Of a DNA stretch of 64,000 nt, positions 6,834 to 15,326 are shown one piece after another. Within the stretch, counting starts at the first letter, position 1. Each line of letters begins with the position of its first letter. The DNA lies in NCBI RefSeq assembly GCF_020687545.1, contig NZ_JAJEQX010000015.1, forward strand, positions 25,455 to 89,454, written 5' to 3'. Position numbers and translations under genes: made by a program. The DNA is from Ruminococcus turbiniformis. GTDB taxonomy: Bacteria; Bacillota; Clostridia; Lachnospirales; Lachnospiraceae. The notes below the pieces were generated by a model, which saw nothing but the letters and a program-made list of their open reading frames with translations, searched no databases and was not told where the DNA came from.

Positions 6834-9383
6834 TTATTCCTTCACAGAAAGGCTCAGCTCGTTAAAGAGCTGCATATCTTTCTCCGGATCTGTATTTCGA
6901 AATTCGATTCTCACTCTCTGTCCCGCGTATTTTGCAGGGACCGCAATTTCCATCTCCGGACTTTGCACGCTTTCCGCGCCTTCCGGATCTCCCTTGCTTT
7001 TCATGCTTTCCGCGCTTTCCGGATCTCCCTTGCTTTTCATGCTTTCCGCGCCTTCCGGATCTTCCGATTTCTGCATCTCTCCCAGCCTGATGAGGCTTAA
7101 GAGTTCCCCGTCCGCTGTCACCTCAAAGGATGCGCCTTCCCCGGGAGTCATGTGAAGAACACAGGCTTTCTCCGGTATCTGCATCTCATACGAGAACCAT
7201 CCTCCCGGCTTTGCGCTGCGCCCCCTCTTTCCGGATTCGTTTACCGCCTCCGTGGCATTTCCCCTGATTCCATGCGCCAGTTCGTACTGGTCGTTTCCGA
7301 GGGGGATCACCTCCGCCCGGTGACTCATGATATACTCTTTCCGCGCTTTTTCCGTCCGGTACTCTCCGTATGCCCAGCTTCCCTTTTCAAAGAGATAGAA
7401 GTAAATGCCGTACCGCACCCGGTTTTTCAGGAAATGCGGCGCAAACACAAGCTCCTCTCCCGACGCGTCCGTAAGCGTAAACTCCATTTCGTGAAGCCCC
7501 TGCTCTGCCGGCTGGCTGTCTGCTTTTTCAGCGCGCTTCGCTTTGGGACGCCGTTTCATCTTTTCTGCCATGCAGGATGCAGCAGCTGCCAGGTCTTCCT
7601 CAGCGGCATCTTTTATCTTTCCGATGCCGCAGAAGTCTGTGCAATCGTACAGAAGACAGTCTTTGATCCCCGTTTTCCCCGCCGGAACCGTCACATCCAC
7701 ACCTGTCGTCGTCTCTTCCATATCCTCCGTCCCCAGATCTGCGCTCAGCACGTAAGGGCCGTAAGTGAACGCCGCAGCGTGCGGATTGTCCGGGAGCGTA
7801 TGGGCGCTCACGCGCATCGGAAACGAAAGTTCAACCTCATCCTCCGCACTCTCAAGCCCCTCGATCAGAAGATATCCGCCCTGTTCCCGCACAGTTGCCA
7901 TGGCAGAAGTATTCCCGCTGATTTTTATCTCAGGCTCTCCCGCAGTCCATGCAGGCACCCTTACCGCCAGTTTCCAAGGCTTTCTGCTGTCTGCCGCCGC
8001 TATTCCTGGCCCCCCGGCTTCTGCGTTTGATTCTTCCTGCTTCCCGCTTTCTGCCTTCCCGCTTTCTGTTTTCTCTGCTTCCAGGCTGCCATTTCTCTCG
8101 GTCACGCGGATAGACACCGACTGTTCACTCAGAAGATCCGAGCGCATTTCAAGCCGGATGCCTTTTTCTTTCCACTCGATATCCGCGGAGAGGAAACGGT
8201 TGATATACAGCGTATCTTCCCCGGCATAGCAGATCCCCTCACACTGTTTTGTAAAGTTTTCCATGCCGGTTCCCGTACAGCACCAGAAATTGTCATATGG
8301 ACGCGAATACACTTTGAAATATCCTGCTGCCATGGGCTGAAAATAAGTTGTCATGCCGGTTTCGTGATTCTGGGAGGAAAGGATGGCGTTGAGGTACGCG
8401 CGCTCGTCATAGTCTGCATACTTTTTCTCTCCGGTGAGCCGGAAGAGAAGAGAAGTAAGCTTCAGCATATTGTAGGTGTTGCACGTTTCGCAGTTGCAGG
8501 CTGTCCGCTCCCCGTCCAGGATATCCGGCTTTCCGAAATGCTCCCACTCACTGTTTCCGCCTGTGATATATGTGTGGTGCTCTGTCACCATATCCCAGAA
8601 CCGCTGCGCCATCTTAAGATAAAACGGCTCTTTTCCTCCGGTCACTTCATACCGCTTCAGTCCTCCGAGTATCTTTGGAATCGTCGTGTTCGCATGAAGT
8701 CCGTCCAGAATATCTCTTCCTTCTTCCATCGCCTCAAAAAGCGGCATCTCGTCAAACTGGTGCGCTGCCTGTGCATGGCGGGGATCTCCGGTAAGTCTGT
8801 ATACTTCGTACATGCAGTCGTTCATGCCGCCGTACTCAACAGCCAGAACCGTATCACGGACTTCCGCGCTCCAGGAGAGCGCACGCCCCGCCACCCAGTC
8901 TGCCAGCGGCCGCATCACATCATACGCTTTCTGAATCCCGCAGAGACAGTAAGCAGCCGTCACACCGGAAATGATCTTGTGCATTGTATACCAGGGCACC
9001 CAGGCCGGCTCTTTTCTCTCCACTCTGTCAAACAGCGACTCCGGGAACGCACACAGATATCCGTCCTCCCTCTGGCATAATGCCAGTTCATTTACGATTT
9101 TTTTAACCCGGCTTAAGACCTCCGGATCACGTCCGTACGCCCACAGCTGCGAGAGCGCCGTCAGGTAATGTCCCATCGTGTGACCCTGGATCTCCGTGCT
9201 CTCCCAGCCGGGATAGCGCATCGCAGCCGCCTTTCTCCCCGCCGTCTCCCGAAATCCCGCGAGGAGCCTGTCCGCATCCAGAGAGAGCAGATATTCCCTC
9301 TCAAGTTTCATACTTTTCATAAGAAACGGCTCCCTCACGGTCACTTGTCCGTAAGACAGCTGTCTTAATTCCAAACCACCCAT
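6834..9383 (-). CDS. GH127 beta-L-arabinofuranosidase
   Basis: Retaining glycosidase of the HypBA1 family that releases L-arabinose from beta-arabinofuranosides. The Zn-thiolate site is visible: CNCETC supplies Glu299 and Cys301, and WCCTGTG supplies Cys368 and Cys369, the first of which matches the catalytic nucleophile of HypBA1. A Glu in EWEHFG (about 281) is the candidate acid/base. No signal peptide is present, so it acts in the cytoplasm. At 849 residues it is about 190 longer than usual; the surplus is low-complexity sequence near residues 445-465, 610-640 and a 12-residue tandem repeat near 775-815. AGGAGG precedes the ATG by nine bases. It faces the YesL gene and shares an operator motif with the transporter operon. 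Confidence 0.92.
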   Translation of the reverse strand: MGGLELRQLSYGQVTVREPFLMKSMKLEREYLLSLDADRLLAGFRETAGRKAAAMRYPGWESTEIQGHTMGHYLTALSQLWAYGRDPEVLSRVKKIVNELALCQREDGYLCAFPESLFDRVERKEPAWVPWYTMHKIISGVTAAYCLCGIQKAYDVMRPLADWVAGRALSWSAEVRDTVLAVEYGGMNDCMYEVYRLTGDPRHAQAAHQFDEMPLFEAMEEGRDILDGLHANTTIPKILGGLKRYEVTGGKEPFYLKMAQRFWDMVTEHHTYITGGNSEWEHFGKPDILDGERTACNCETCNTYNMLKLTSLLFRLTGEKKYADYDERAYLNAILSSQNHETGMTTYFQPMAAGYFKVYSRPYDNFWCCTGTGMENFTKQCEGICYAGEDTLYINRFLSADIEWKEKGIRLEMRSDLLSEQSVSIRVTERNGSLEAEKTESGKAESGKQEESNAEAGGPGIAAADSRKPWKLAVRVPAWTAGEPEIKISGNTSAMATVREQGGYLLIEGLESAEDEVELSFPMRVSAHTLPDNPHAAAFTYGPYVLSADLGTEDMEETTTGVDVTVPAGKTGIKDCLLYDCTDFCGIGKIKDAAEEDLAAAASCMAEKMKRRPKAKRAEKADSQPAEQGLHEMEFTLTDASGEELVFAPHFLKNRVRYGIYFYLFEKGSWAYGEYRTEKARKEYIMSHRAEVIPLGNDQYELAHGIRGNATEAVNESGKRGRSAKPGGWFSYEMQIPEKACVLHMTPGEGASFEVTADGELLSLIRLGEMQKSEDPEGAESMKSKGDPESAESMKSKGDPEGAESVQSPEMEIAVPAKYAGQRVRIEFRNTDPEKDMQLFNELSLSVKE
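6969..7062 (-). repeat. 36-bp tandem repeat in the GH127 gene
   Basis: Two full copies (6969-7004, 7005-7040) and a 22-base partial copy, differing by one base. They encode the 12-residue unit MKSKGDPEGAES in frame near the C-terminus, forming a charged, probably disordered linker between beta-sandwich strands. Confidence 0.9.
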
Positions 9384-9413
9384 AAAAAAATTCCTCCTGT
9401 AAAAGTCACATCA

Positions 9414-9472
9414 ACTATAACTGATACAGAAGGAATTTTCAATATTTCAAAAGTATTTTAGATTAATCAATA
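9414..9472 (-). promoter_or_regulatory. Promoter and operator of the GH127 gene
   Basis: TTGAAA (9437-9442) and TATAGT (9414-9419) with a 17-base spacer. The 16-bp motif TATTGATTAATCTAAA (9457-9472) lies 14 bases upstream of the -35 box, where an activator would bind, and overlaps the stop codon of the upstream amidohydrolase gene. The same motif overlaps the -35 box of the transporter operon. Confidence 0.6.
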
Positions 9473-10677
9473 ATTGTGCTTCTCGGTCCGGCCGCCTGAC
9501 CGCTGTCGTTTCTGCAGATCTTTCCGGCCTTCATCACAAAGGACACATCCTTTAACACTGTCACGTCATCCAGCGGATTGCCTTCCACGGCGATTACATC
9601 CGCATTCCATCCGGCAGTGAGCTGTCCTTTCTGTTTCTCCACGCCGCACATCTGAGCCGCAGTCACAGTAACCGCTTTCAGCGCATCCAGCGCCGGTGAT
9701 CCGCCTTCAACTGCGTAGACCAGCTCTCTCCAGAGCAGCGCGTGGTTCGCATCGGTTCCGATGGTATAAGGGATCTTCCCGCTCTGGTAAACAAGATTTA
9801 AGCACTGGCGGGAATATTCTCTCGCGCTTCGCATCTTCTGAACCTGCGAATCCGGAAGATACGGCTCGCGCTCTGCGTCCAGCACAATTCCCGACGTCAT
9901 GTCGATCCAGCCTTTATGCTCTTCTTCCACCATCTTCACCTGCTCCGGCGTGATGCTGTACACATGCTCGATTACATCCACCCCTGCCTTTACGCAGTAG
10001 TCCAGTCCGAGTCCGCCGATGCAGTGAGCCGCAGTCCGGATTCCCATCCGGTGCGCCTCCTCCACAACCGTGCTGATCTCATCATAAGAGAGGAAGCAGG
10101 GGATAAAGGATTCCGGTGTGGGCGCCGGCGCTCCCGGTGTCACAAAGATTTTCAGCACATCCACACCGCGGTGCATGTTTTCTCTGGCAGTTCTGCGGAA
10201 CTCCTCCACACCGGAGTGAGGCACACCCACAAACCCGTGTCCGTGAACGCCTCTCATGCCGATTCCGCACACAAGCAGGTCCGGACCTTCCACTTTGCCC
10301 TCTTTTACCTGCTCTTTCAGTGTCACATCGATGTAATGGCGGTCACCGAGGCACCTCTCTGTTGTGATTCCGGCCATCAGATCGTCTTTTAAGTTCTTAA
10401 TCGCCATCACCGTATGTTCGCAGGCGCCGAGCTCCATCATGGCAAGGTGGCCTTCTACTCTGGCATCCATCGCCAGATGGCCGTGGCACTCAAAGAGTCC
10501 GGGCATCAGCGTCTTTCCGGGGAAACGCATCTCCTTCGCGTCATGATACTGTTCCCGGGCGATCTCCAGATCCCCGGCAAAGAGAATCTTCTCATCCTCT
10601 GTCACAACCGCCCCGTTTCTGATCTCATCAAGCCTGGAACCGGCCAGCACCCGGTCCGCGCTCAGCAGATATTTCAT
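9463..10677 (-). CDS. Metal-dependent amidohydrolase, imidazolonepropionase/prolidase-like
   Basis: Predicted hydrolase of C-N bonds in an amide, cyclic amide or N-acyl substrate. The 404-residue protein has metal-binding ECHGH (His65, His67), a candidate bridging Lys in DVLKIFVTPG, His in AAHCIGG and IEHVYS, and Asp in IGTDANHALLW, the usual order for this superfamily. It is the last gene of the Tct operon; its ATG overlaps the tctA stop (ATGA). The linkage suggests that it processes the compound taken up by TctABC. The substrate is unknown; dipeptidase, hydantoinase-like or lactonase activity are all possible. Confidence 0.85.
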   Translation of the reverse strand: MKYLLSADRVLAGSRLDEIRNGAVVTEDEKILFAGDLEIAREQYHDAKEMRFPGKTLMPGLFECHGHLAMDARVEGHLAMMELGACEHTVMAIKNLKDDLMAGITTERCLGDRHYIDVTLKEQVKEGKVEGPDLLVCGIGMRGVHGHGFVGVPHSGVEEFRRTARENMHRGVDVLKIFVTPGAPAPTPESFIPCFLSYDEISTVVEEAHRMGIRTAAHCIGGLGLDYCVKAGVDVIEHVYSITPEQVKMVEEEHKGWIDMTSGIVLDAEREPYLPDSQVQKMRSAREYSRQCLNLVYQSGKIPYTIGTDANHALLWRELVYAVEGGSPALDALKAVTVTAAQMCGVEKQKGQLTAGWNADVIAVEGNPLDDVTVLKDVSFVMKAGKICRNDSGQAAGPRSTIID

Positions 10678-12161
10678 ATTGTCTTTGCCCCCTTCTTACT
10701 GATCTGTTTTCTCACAACCGGCCACAACAGGGATACGACTACAAGCAGTGTAAACACAATTGTGTATGGCCTTGTAAACATCTCAAGAATATTGTTCGGG
10801 TACATAACTATTGTCTGGCTGATGGATGTCTCCAGCATGCTTCCAAGCAGCAGAGCCAGCGCCACAGGCGACAGCGGGTAGTCGTTCTTCACCATAATGT
10901 ACCCTACAACTCCTGCGATATAGAACTGAATCACATCGAACATGCTCTTGTTCGTCGCGTAGGCGCCTACCGTCGCAAGAATAACGATCAGTGTCGCAAG
11001 CACGCTCTTCGGAATCACAAGAATAAAATTCGCGACCTTACAGAAGAGCAGCCCCAGGAAAAACATCACTATGTTGATAATCACAAATCCTACCATCAGC
11101 GAATATGCCGTATCCGCGTTCGTTGTAAACAGCTGGGAGCCCGGCTGCAGTCCGTGTATGTACATTGCGCTTAAGAACAGCGCAGCCGGCGCGCTTCCCG
11201 GAATACCCAGAGACAGAAGCGGGATCAGAGATCCGCCGGTAACGCCGTTGTTCGCGGCCTCGGAACCGATAATACCCTCAACTGTACCTTTGCCGAACTC
11301 TTCCGGATGCTTGGACGCTTTCTTTGCCTGGTTGTAGGAGAGGAATGCCGCGATATCCGGCCCCGCCGCCGGGATAATGCCGATAATAATACCGATAATC
11401 GTCGAGCGGACCAGACAGAACTTGTTGTTCCAGTAATCTTTAAAATCCACGATCAGCTTCCCGGCTTTATTGACTTCATTGTAGCCCTGGCCGTCCGACT
11501 CCAGCATCCCCAAAACCTCCGGGAAGGAGAACAGGCCGATCAGGATCGGCACAAGGGAAACGCCCGCATACAGGTTCAGGTTGCCAAAAGTAAATCTCTG
11601 GTATCCGACCTGCGGATCCTGGCCGATCGTCGCCAGAAGCAGGGCGAAGAATCCGACCAAAAGCCCTTTTGCCGCGTTTCCTTCCACGAGAAGACACACC
11701 ACGCTCAATCCGAAGATGGCGATCATCATCTGCTCCGGCGGCCCTACTCTCAGGGCGATCACGGTCAGCACCGGGGCCAGGAAAAGCAGTGCCAGAGAGC
11801 TGGCAACTCCACCAAAAGATGAAGCAGTAGTACAAACCGCCAGAGCACGGCCGCTCTCTCCTTTTCTCACCATGGCACGGCCTTCCATAGCCGTCGGCGC
11901 AGACGCCGGCGTTCCCGGGATTCCCAGCAGGATCGCCGGGATAGAGCCCCCGTAGACCGCGCCGCAGTACAGTCCCGAGAGAAGAAGCAGCGCTCCCGAC
12001 GGCTCCAGCACATAGGAGAACGGGATAAACACCGCAACGGCCATAGTTGCCGAGAATCCCGGCAGGGCTCCGAACACAATTCCCACCATGGTCCCCACGA
12101 CGCAAAGGACCAGGTTAAACGGCTGAAGCACAGTAGTCAGCCCAATTAAAATCTCATTCAC
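10674..12161 (-). CDS. tctA: Tripartite tricarboxylate transporter large permease TctA
   Basis: Large membrane subunit of a TTT family secondary importer that works with the TctC binding protein. The 495-residue protein is rich in hydrophobic helices (about 12) and has the family's glycine-rich motifs, for example GALPGFSA near residue 30 and a second PAAGPDIAAFLSYNQAKK near 265. Translation starts at GTG, placed by AAGGAGGGG four bases upstream. It lies between tctB and the amidohydrolase gene in one transcription unit. Cargo is some carboxylate; the sequence does not say which. Confidence 0.93.
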   Translation of the reverse strand: MNEILIGLTTVLQPFNLVLCVVGTMVGIVFGALPGFSATMAVAVFIPFSYVLEPSGALLLLSGLYCGAVYGGSIPAILLGIPGTPASAPTAMEGRAMVRKGESGRALAVCTTASSFGGVASSLALLFLAPVLTVIALRVGPPEQMMIAIFGLSVVCLLVEGNAAKGLLVGFFALLLATIGQDPQVGYQRFTFGNLNLYAGVSLVPILIGLFSFPEVLGMLESDGQGYNEVNKAGKLIVDFKDYWNNKFCLVRSTIIGIIIGIIPAAGPDIAAFLSYNQAKKASKHPEEFGKGTVEGIIGSEAANNGVTGGSLIPLLSLGIPGSAPAALFLSAMYIHGLQPGSQLFTTNADTAYSLMVGFVIINIVMFFLGLLFCKVANFILVIPKSVLATLIVILATVGAYATNKSMFDVIQFYIAGVVGYIMVKNDYPLSPVALALLLGSMLETSISQTIVMYPNNILEMFTRPYTIVFTLLVVVSLLWPVVRKQISKKGAKTI

Positions 12162-12174
12162 ACGATCCCCTCCT

Positions 12175-12621
12175 TTATATCAGTATTCCTGACGGGAGCT
12201 GTACAAACAGGATATTCGAAAACATCAGATACAGCACCACAGCCGCCGCCAGTGGAATAACAATAATAGCCAGTTTATTCCGGTTCCCGAGATAAATCAG
12301 GGAATAAATTCCAAAGAGCACCGTAGACACCACATAGCCCAGCTTGTCAATCAGCAGGATATAAAGCAGTACCGCCACACAGTAGACAACAATATACAGC
12401 ACCCTTTTTTTCTCCATCCCGCCCGCGTCTTCTTCAAGGATCGTCTTTCTCTTTCTGATCCACTGTATAATGAGAAACGCAATGCAGACAAAGCTGGCGA
12501 TGATCATAACCATCGGATATGTACGGGCTGCCTCGTTTGTGTTCCCGAGATCCGATACGAAGATCATCAGGACAAGCGCAAATCCAATACAAACAAGCAG
12601 GTCCCATTTTTTCAGTTTCAT
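12175..12621 (-). CDS. tctB: Tripartite tricarboxylate transporter small permease TctB
   Basis: Small, poorly conserved membrane subunit with four predicted helices in 148 residues (about 8-25, 36-54, 75-100, 112-142). Identification rests mainly on size, topology and position between tctC and tctA. The ATG follows GAGAGGTG. Confidence 0.85.
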   Translation of the reverse strand: MKLKKWDLLVCIGFALVLMIFVSDLGNTNEAARTYPMVMIIASFVCIAFLIIQWIRKRKTILEEDAGGMEKKRVLYIVVYCVAVLLYILLIDKLGYVVSTVLFGIYSLIYLGNRNKLAIIVIPLAAAVVLYLMFSNILFVQLPSGILI

Positions 12622-12677
12622 ATGATTTCACCTCTCATTTAAATGCTTCCGCCCCCTCAGACCGGCAGTGATTTTTA

Positions 12678-13700
12678 TTAGCCGGCTGCTGCGATAATAG
12701 TATCCTTGCTTGCTTCAAAATCTGCTTCCATAAATTCTGTGCAGTCTTCATGTCCTGAGTAGTTTACAAAGTTAAATCCGCTGTCTGCCATCTCTTTCTG
12801 GAAGTCCTCATCTGCAAGCACCTGCGCGCAGAGGTCATCATAATAAGCGATCACTTCATCAGAAGCGCCTGCCGGAAGCACAATGCTTCTCCACTGTGTA
12901 AAGGTAGCGTCTACGCCCTGCTCGATCATCGTCGGTACGTCTGACATGGAATCCAGACGCTCTTCACCGGTTGTGGCCAGGACAACAAGATCCTCATTAT
13001 CTGACATAGCCGCAAACTCAGACGCGAAAAGGCTTGTCACGTCACAGTTGCCGCCCGCTACTGCTACAAGAGACTCATTTCCGCCGTCAAAGATCATTTT
13101 TCCAAATTCAACCCCTGTCGCGTTTTCAACATAGATTCTCGGATATGTCTGGGCTGTAAACTCCGGTCCGCCCCATGTGATTTCGCCCGGATTTTCCTCC
13201 GCCAGCGCTACAAGCTCGTCCATTGTGGACACGCCGAGGCTCGCATTCGCCACAATTACGGTCGGATCCTGTGAGAAAATCGCTTCCTGGATAAAGGAAT
13301 CCTCCGTATATGTCACGCCGTCCACGAGGAACTGGTCGTACAGATTTACATTACAGAACATGCCCAGCGTATAGCCATCCGGCTCTGCCATGGAGATGGC
13401 AGTATTTCCGATTGTTCCCGAACCTCCTGTCTGGTTGTCGACCACAAAGTTCACACCCGCGTATTCTGCCGCGTATTTCGCAAACAGTCTGGCCGCGATA
13501 TCCTGTCCGCCGCCTGCGCCGTACGGGCAGATGATCGTTACCGGCTGGTCAAGCGTCCATCCGGAAGCCTCTTCCTCTCCGGAAGTCCCGCTGTCCTGTG
13601 AATCTGATCCGGAACTCCCCGAAGAACCCGAGCATCCTCCCAGCACCATCGCGCTTCCCATCACTGCCGCCATCATAAGTCCTACCAATCTCTTTTTCAT
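12678..13700 (-). CDS. tctC: TctC/Bug family solute-binding lipoprotein
   Basis: Extracellular receptor of the tripartite transporter. The 340-residue protein has a signal peptide with lipobox LGGC (Cys23), a Ser/Gly-rich linker, and the Bug-fold motifs ICPYGAGGGQDIAAR, which binds a ligand carboxylate, then NQTGGSGTIGN and WGGPEFTAQ. It follows the SAF-domain oxidoreductase by 40 bases in the same operon. Bug proteins bind many carboxylates, including amino acid derivatives, so context is the only guide to the ligand. Confidence 0.92.
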   Translation of the reverse strand: MKKRLVGLMMAAVMGSAMVLGGCSGSSGSSGSDSQDSGTSGEEEASGWTLDQPVTIICPYGAGGGQDIAARLFAKYAAEYAGVNFVVDNQTGGSGTIGNTAISMAEPDGYTLGMFCNVNLYDQFLVDGVTYTEDSFIQEAIFSQDPTVIVANASLGVSTMDELVALAEENPGEITWGGPEFTAQTYPRIYVENATGVEFGKMIFDGGNESLVAVAGGNCDVTSLFASEFAAMSDNEDLVVLATTGEERLDSMSDVPTMIEQGVDATFTQWRSIVLPAGASDEVIAYYDDLCAQVLADEDFQKEMADSGFNFVNYSGHEDCTEFMEADFEASKDTIIAAAG

Positions 13701-13740
13701 TGCTACTCCTCCGTTCCTTTTGTTTTTTGTTACTTTATAA

Positions 13741-15111
13741 TTACAGGCTCAGTCCCTGTACATAAAGTTCATAAATCGCGAGCCCCGTAAGATCCACATC
13801 CTCGATCGTCACAGGCTGTCCCTTCTTCACATCCCGCACCAGCTTCGTACCGCCCAGCAGATAATAGGGGGCCAGTTTCTGCTGTATTTTTCCGGTCTCC
13901 AGAAGTTCCGGCTCCAGGCATACGATTTCGTGGTGATGTCCTTCTACCTTAAATTCCGTCCCTGCCTTTAAGTCTTCTCTTGCCACTCCCGAGAGTACCG
14001 ATACCTGTCTGCAGTCCGCGCGGGTTCCGATTCCCAGAAGGTCTCCAAGAAGAATTGTAATCGGGCTCTCCAGCCCCATCAGGTGATACGGCCAGTAGAT
14101 GCAGGCATATTTCCTGTTTCTCCCTATCACATGTCCTTTGCCTTCCAGAAGCTCCCACATCTTTTCGTTTTCGCACTTGACAATGATATATTCGCCTCCC
14201 GCAAAACTGGCTTCATCCGTGCCTCTTAAATTGTGGAATACATCTACCACACCGGTCTTTTTCAGTATTCCTCCGTCCTCCTCGGGAATGAAGATATCTG
14301 CCAGTTCACTCGGTTTCGCGATCGGATAGTCCAGGCTGGCCGCCGCAGGGACAAGCCCTGTCACATTTGATACAAGATTCATTTCGCACAGGTCGGCGCA
14401 AACCACTTCCGTATATTTGCCGAGCAGATTTTTTCTCTCCTCCAGAGTCTGTACTCCGGCATAACGCCAGCAGCCGAGAAGCTCAGGCATATCCTCTCCT
14501 TCGACACTTCCGTCTGTATAAGAAAGCTTTCCCGTCTCCCTGTCCCATACAAAGTCATACTCGCTTGATTTGCCTGCCGCTATGATCTCCAGCCCGAGCA
14601 CCTTTGCCCAGGATATCAGATCAACAAGATTGCGTGGCTGGTCTCCGTTGACAAGCGCGTATACCGCGTGGTTCTTTGCCGCAAGCTGATGAAGCGCAGG
14701 TCCGCATACGCTGTCCGTCTCCTTCGAAACCATGTAGACATTGATGCCTTTTTTCAGCGCTGTCACCGCCGCGTCACAGCTGACCGCCGTGTTTCCGGTA
14801 CACTCTACAATGCCCGTCACGCCGCAGTCCATGACCATCCGGTAATCGGCAACAATGATAATCGCATCTTCTGCCGCGGCCCGGATCTGCTCCACATTCT
14901 CACACACCGCGACCTTGTCTGTGTCATATCCGATTTCCTTCAGGACATCCACACACTCTTCCGGGTGTCTGGAGCACACGGCGCGCAGTTCCATAAGCTC
15001 CACATGCAGGATCTGCGCCAGCAGTGTATAGCCATATCCCCGTGTCGCGCCGATAACGCCGACTCTGGATTTTTTTCCCGCTGCACCTGCAAATAAATTT
15101 GTGTAGTCCAT
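13741..15111 (-). CDS. NAD(P)-dependent oxidoreductase with C-terminal SAF domain
   Basis: Predicted dehydrogenase of 456 residues. A Rossmann region begins at RVGVIGATRGYGYTLLAQ (about residues 16-33); VECTGNTAVSCDAAVTALKKG and VYMVSKETD resemble homoserine dehydrogenase-like folds. The C-terminal hundred residues (LGGTKLVRDVKKGQPVTIED region) form a SAF domain of the type that caps flagellar FlgA and antifreeze-like proteins. It is the first gene after a sigma-54 promoter and leads the tctCBA-amidohydrolase operon, so it probably oxidises or reduces the imported compound or its hydrolysis product. The substrate is unknown. AGGAGGATC precedes the ATG. Confidence 0.82.
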   Translation of the reverse strand: MDYTNLFAGAAGKKSRVGVIGATRGYGYTLLAQILHVELMELRAVCSRHPEECVDVLKEIGYDTDKVAVCENVEQIRAAAEDAIIIVADYRMVMDCGVTGIVECTGNTAVSCDAAVTALKKGINVYMVSKETDSVCGPALHQLAAKNHAVYALVNGDQPRNLVDLISWAKVLGLEIIAAGKSSEYDFVWDRETGKLSYTDGSVEGEDMPELLGCWRYAGVQTLEERKNLLGKYTEVVCADLCEMNLVSNVTGLVPAAASLDYPIAKPSELADIFIPEEDGGILKKTGVVDVFHNLRGTDEASFAGGEYIIVKCENEKMWELLEGKGHVIGRNRKYACIYWPYHLMGLESPITILLGDLLGIGTRADCRQVSVLSGVAREDLKAGTEFKVEGHHHEIVCLEPELLETGKIQQKLAPYYLLGGTKLVRDVKKGQPVTIEDVDLTGLAIYELYVQGLSL

Positions 15112-15158
15112 AGTCTACTGATCCTCCTGTCAGAATTTGTTATATGCCTAAAGCAAAA

Positions 15159-15173
15159 GCAAAAAGTGTGCCA
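15159..15173 (-). promoter_or_regulatory. Sigma-54 (RpoN) promoter of the oxidoreductase-tct operon
   Basis: On the minus strand TGGCAC-N5-TTGC with the invariant GG and GC ten bases apart, a perfect match to the -24/-12 consensus. It lies about 50 bases before the oxidoreductase ATG, and the divergent-function neighbour encodes a sigma-54 activator, which supports the call strongly. Confidence 0.92.
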
Positions 15174-15219
15174 GGTCAAAAATTCCCGGTTTTTCGCGGT
15201 TTTTTTGTTAAAAATGGAC

Positions 15220-15260
15220 AAAAAGAAGGTGCAACGCATTGCATCATGCATTGCACCTTC
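15220..15260 (-). terminator. Terminator of the sigma-54 activator gene, possibly also an activator site
   Basis: Perfect 10-bp arms GAAGGTGCAA/TTGCACCTTC (15225-15234, 15251-15260) with a 16-base loop, followed on the minus strand by TTTTT. It sits 66 bases past the activator stop. The loop also holds TGCAA/TTGCA half-sites, so a role as an upstream activating site for the operon about 60-90 bases downstream cannot be excluded. Confidence 0.75.
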
Positions 15261-15281
15261 CATATGTTTTCCGCATATCCG

Positions 15282-15317
15282 CGGTATATTTGCCTTATAC
15301 GGTATATTTGCCTTATA
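15282..15317. repeat. Two perfect 18-bp tandem repeats, candidate upstream activating sites
   Basis: CGGTATATTTGCCTTATA occurs twice, head to tail with no gap, immediately after the activator stop codon. The copies lie about 135-170 bases upstream of the predicted sigma-54 transcription start, the usual distance for activator-binding sites. Confidence 0.75.
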
Positions 15318-15326
15318 TCGGCAATA

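Noticed and set aside
6720..7155. Plus-strand frames with repeated Leu-Ser-Ala-Pro-Ser-Gly segments
   Set aside because: They are the antisense of the 36-bp repeat in GH127.
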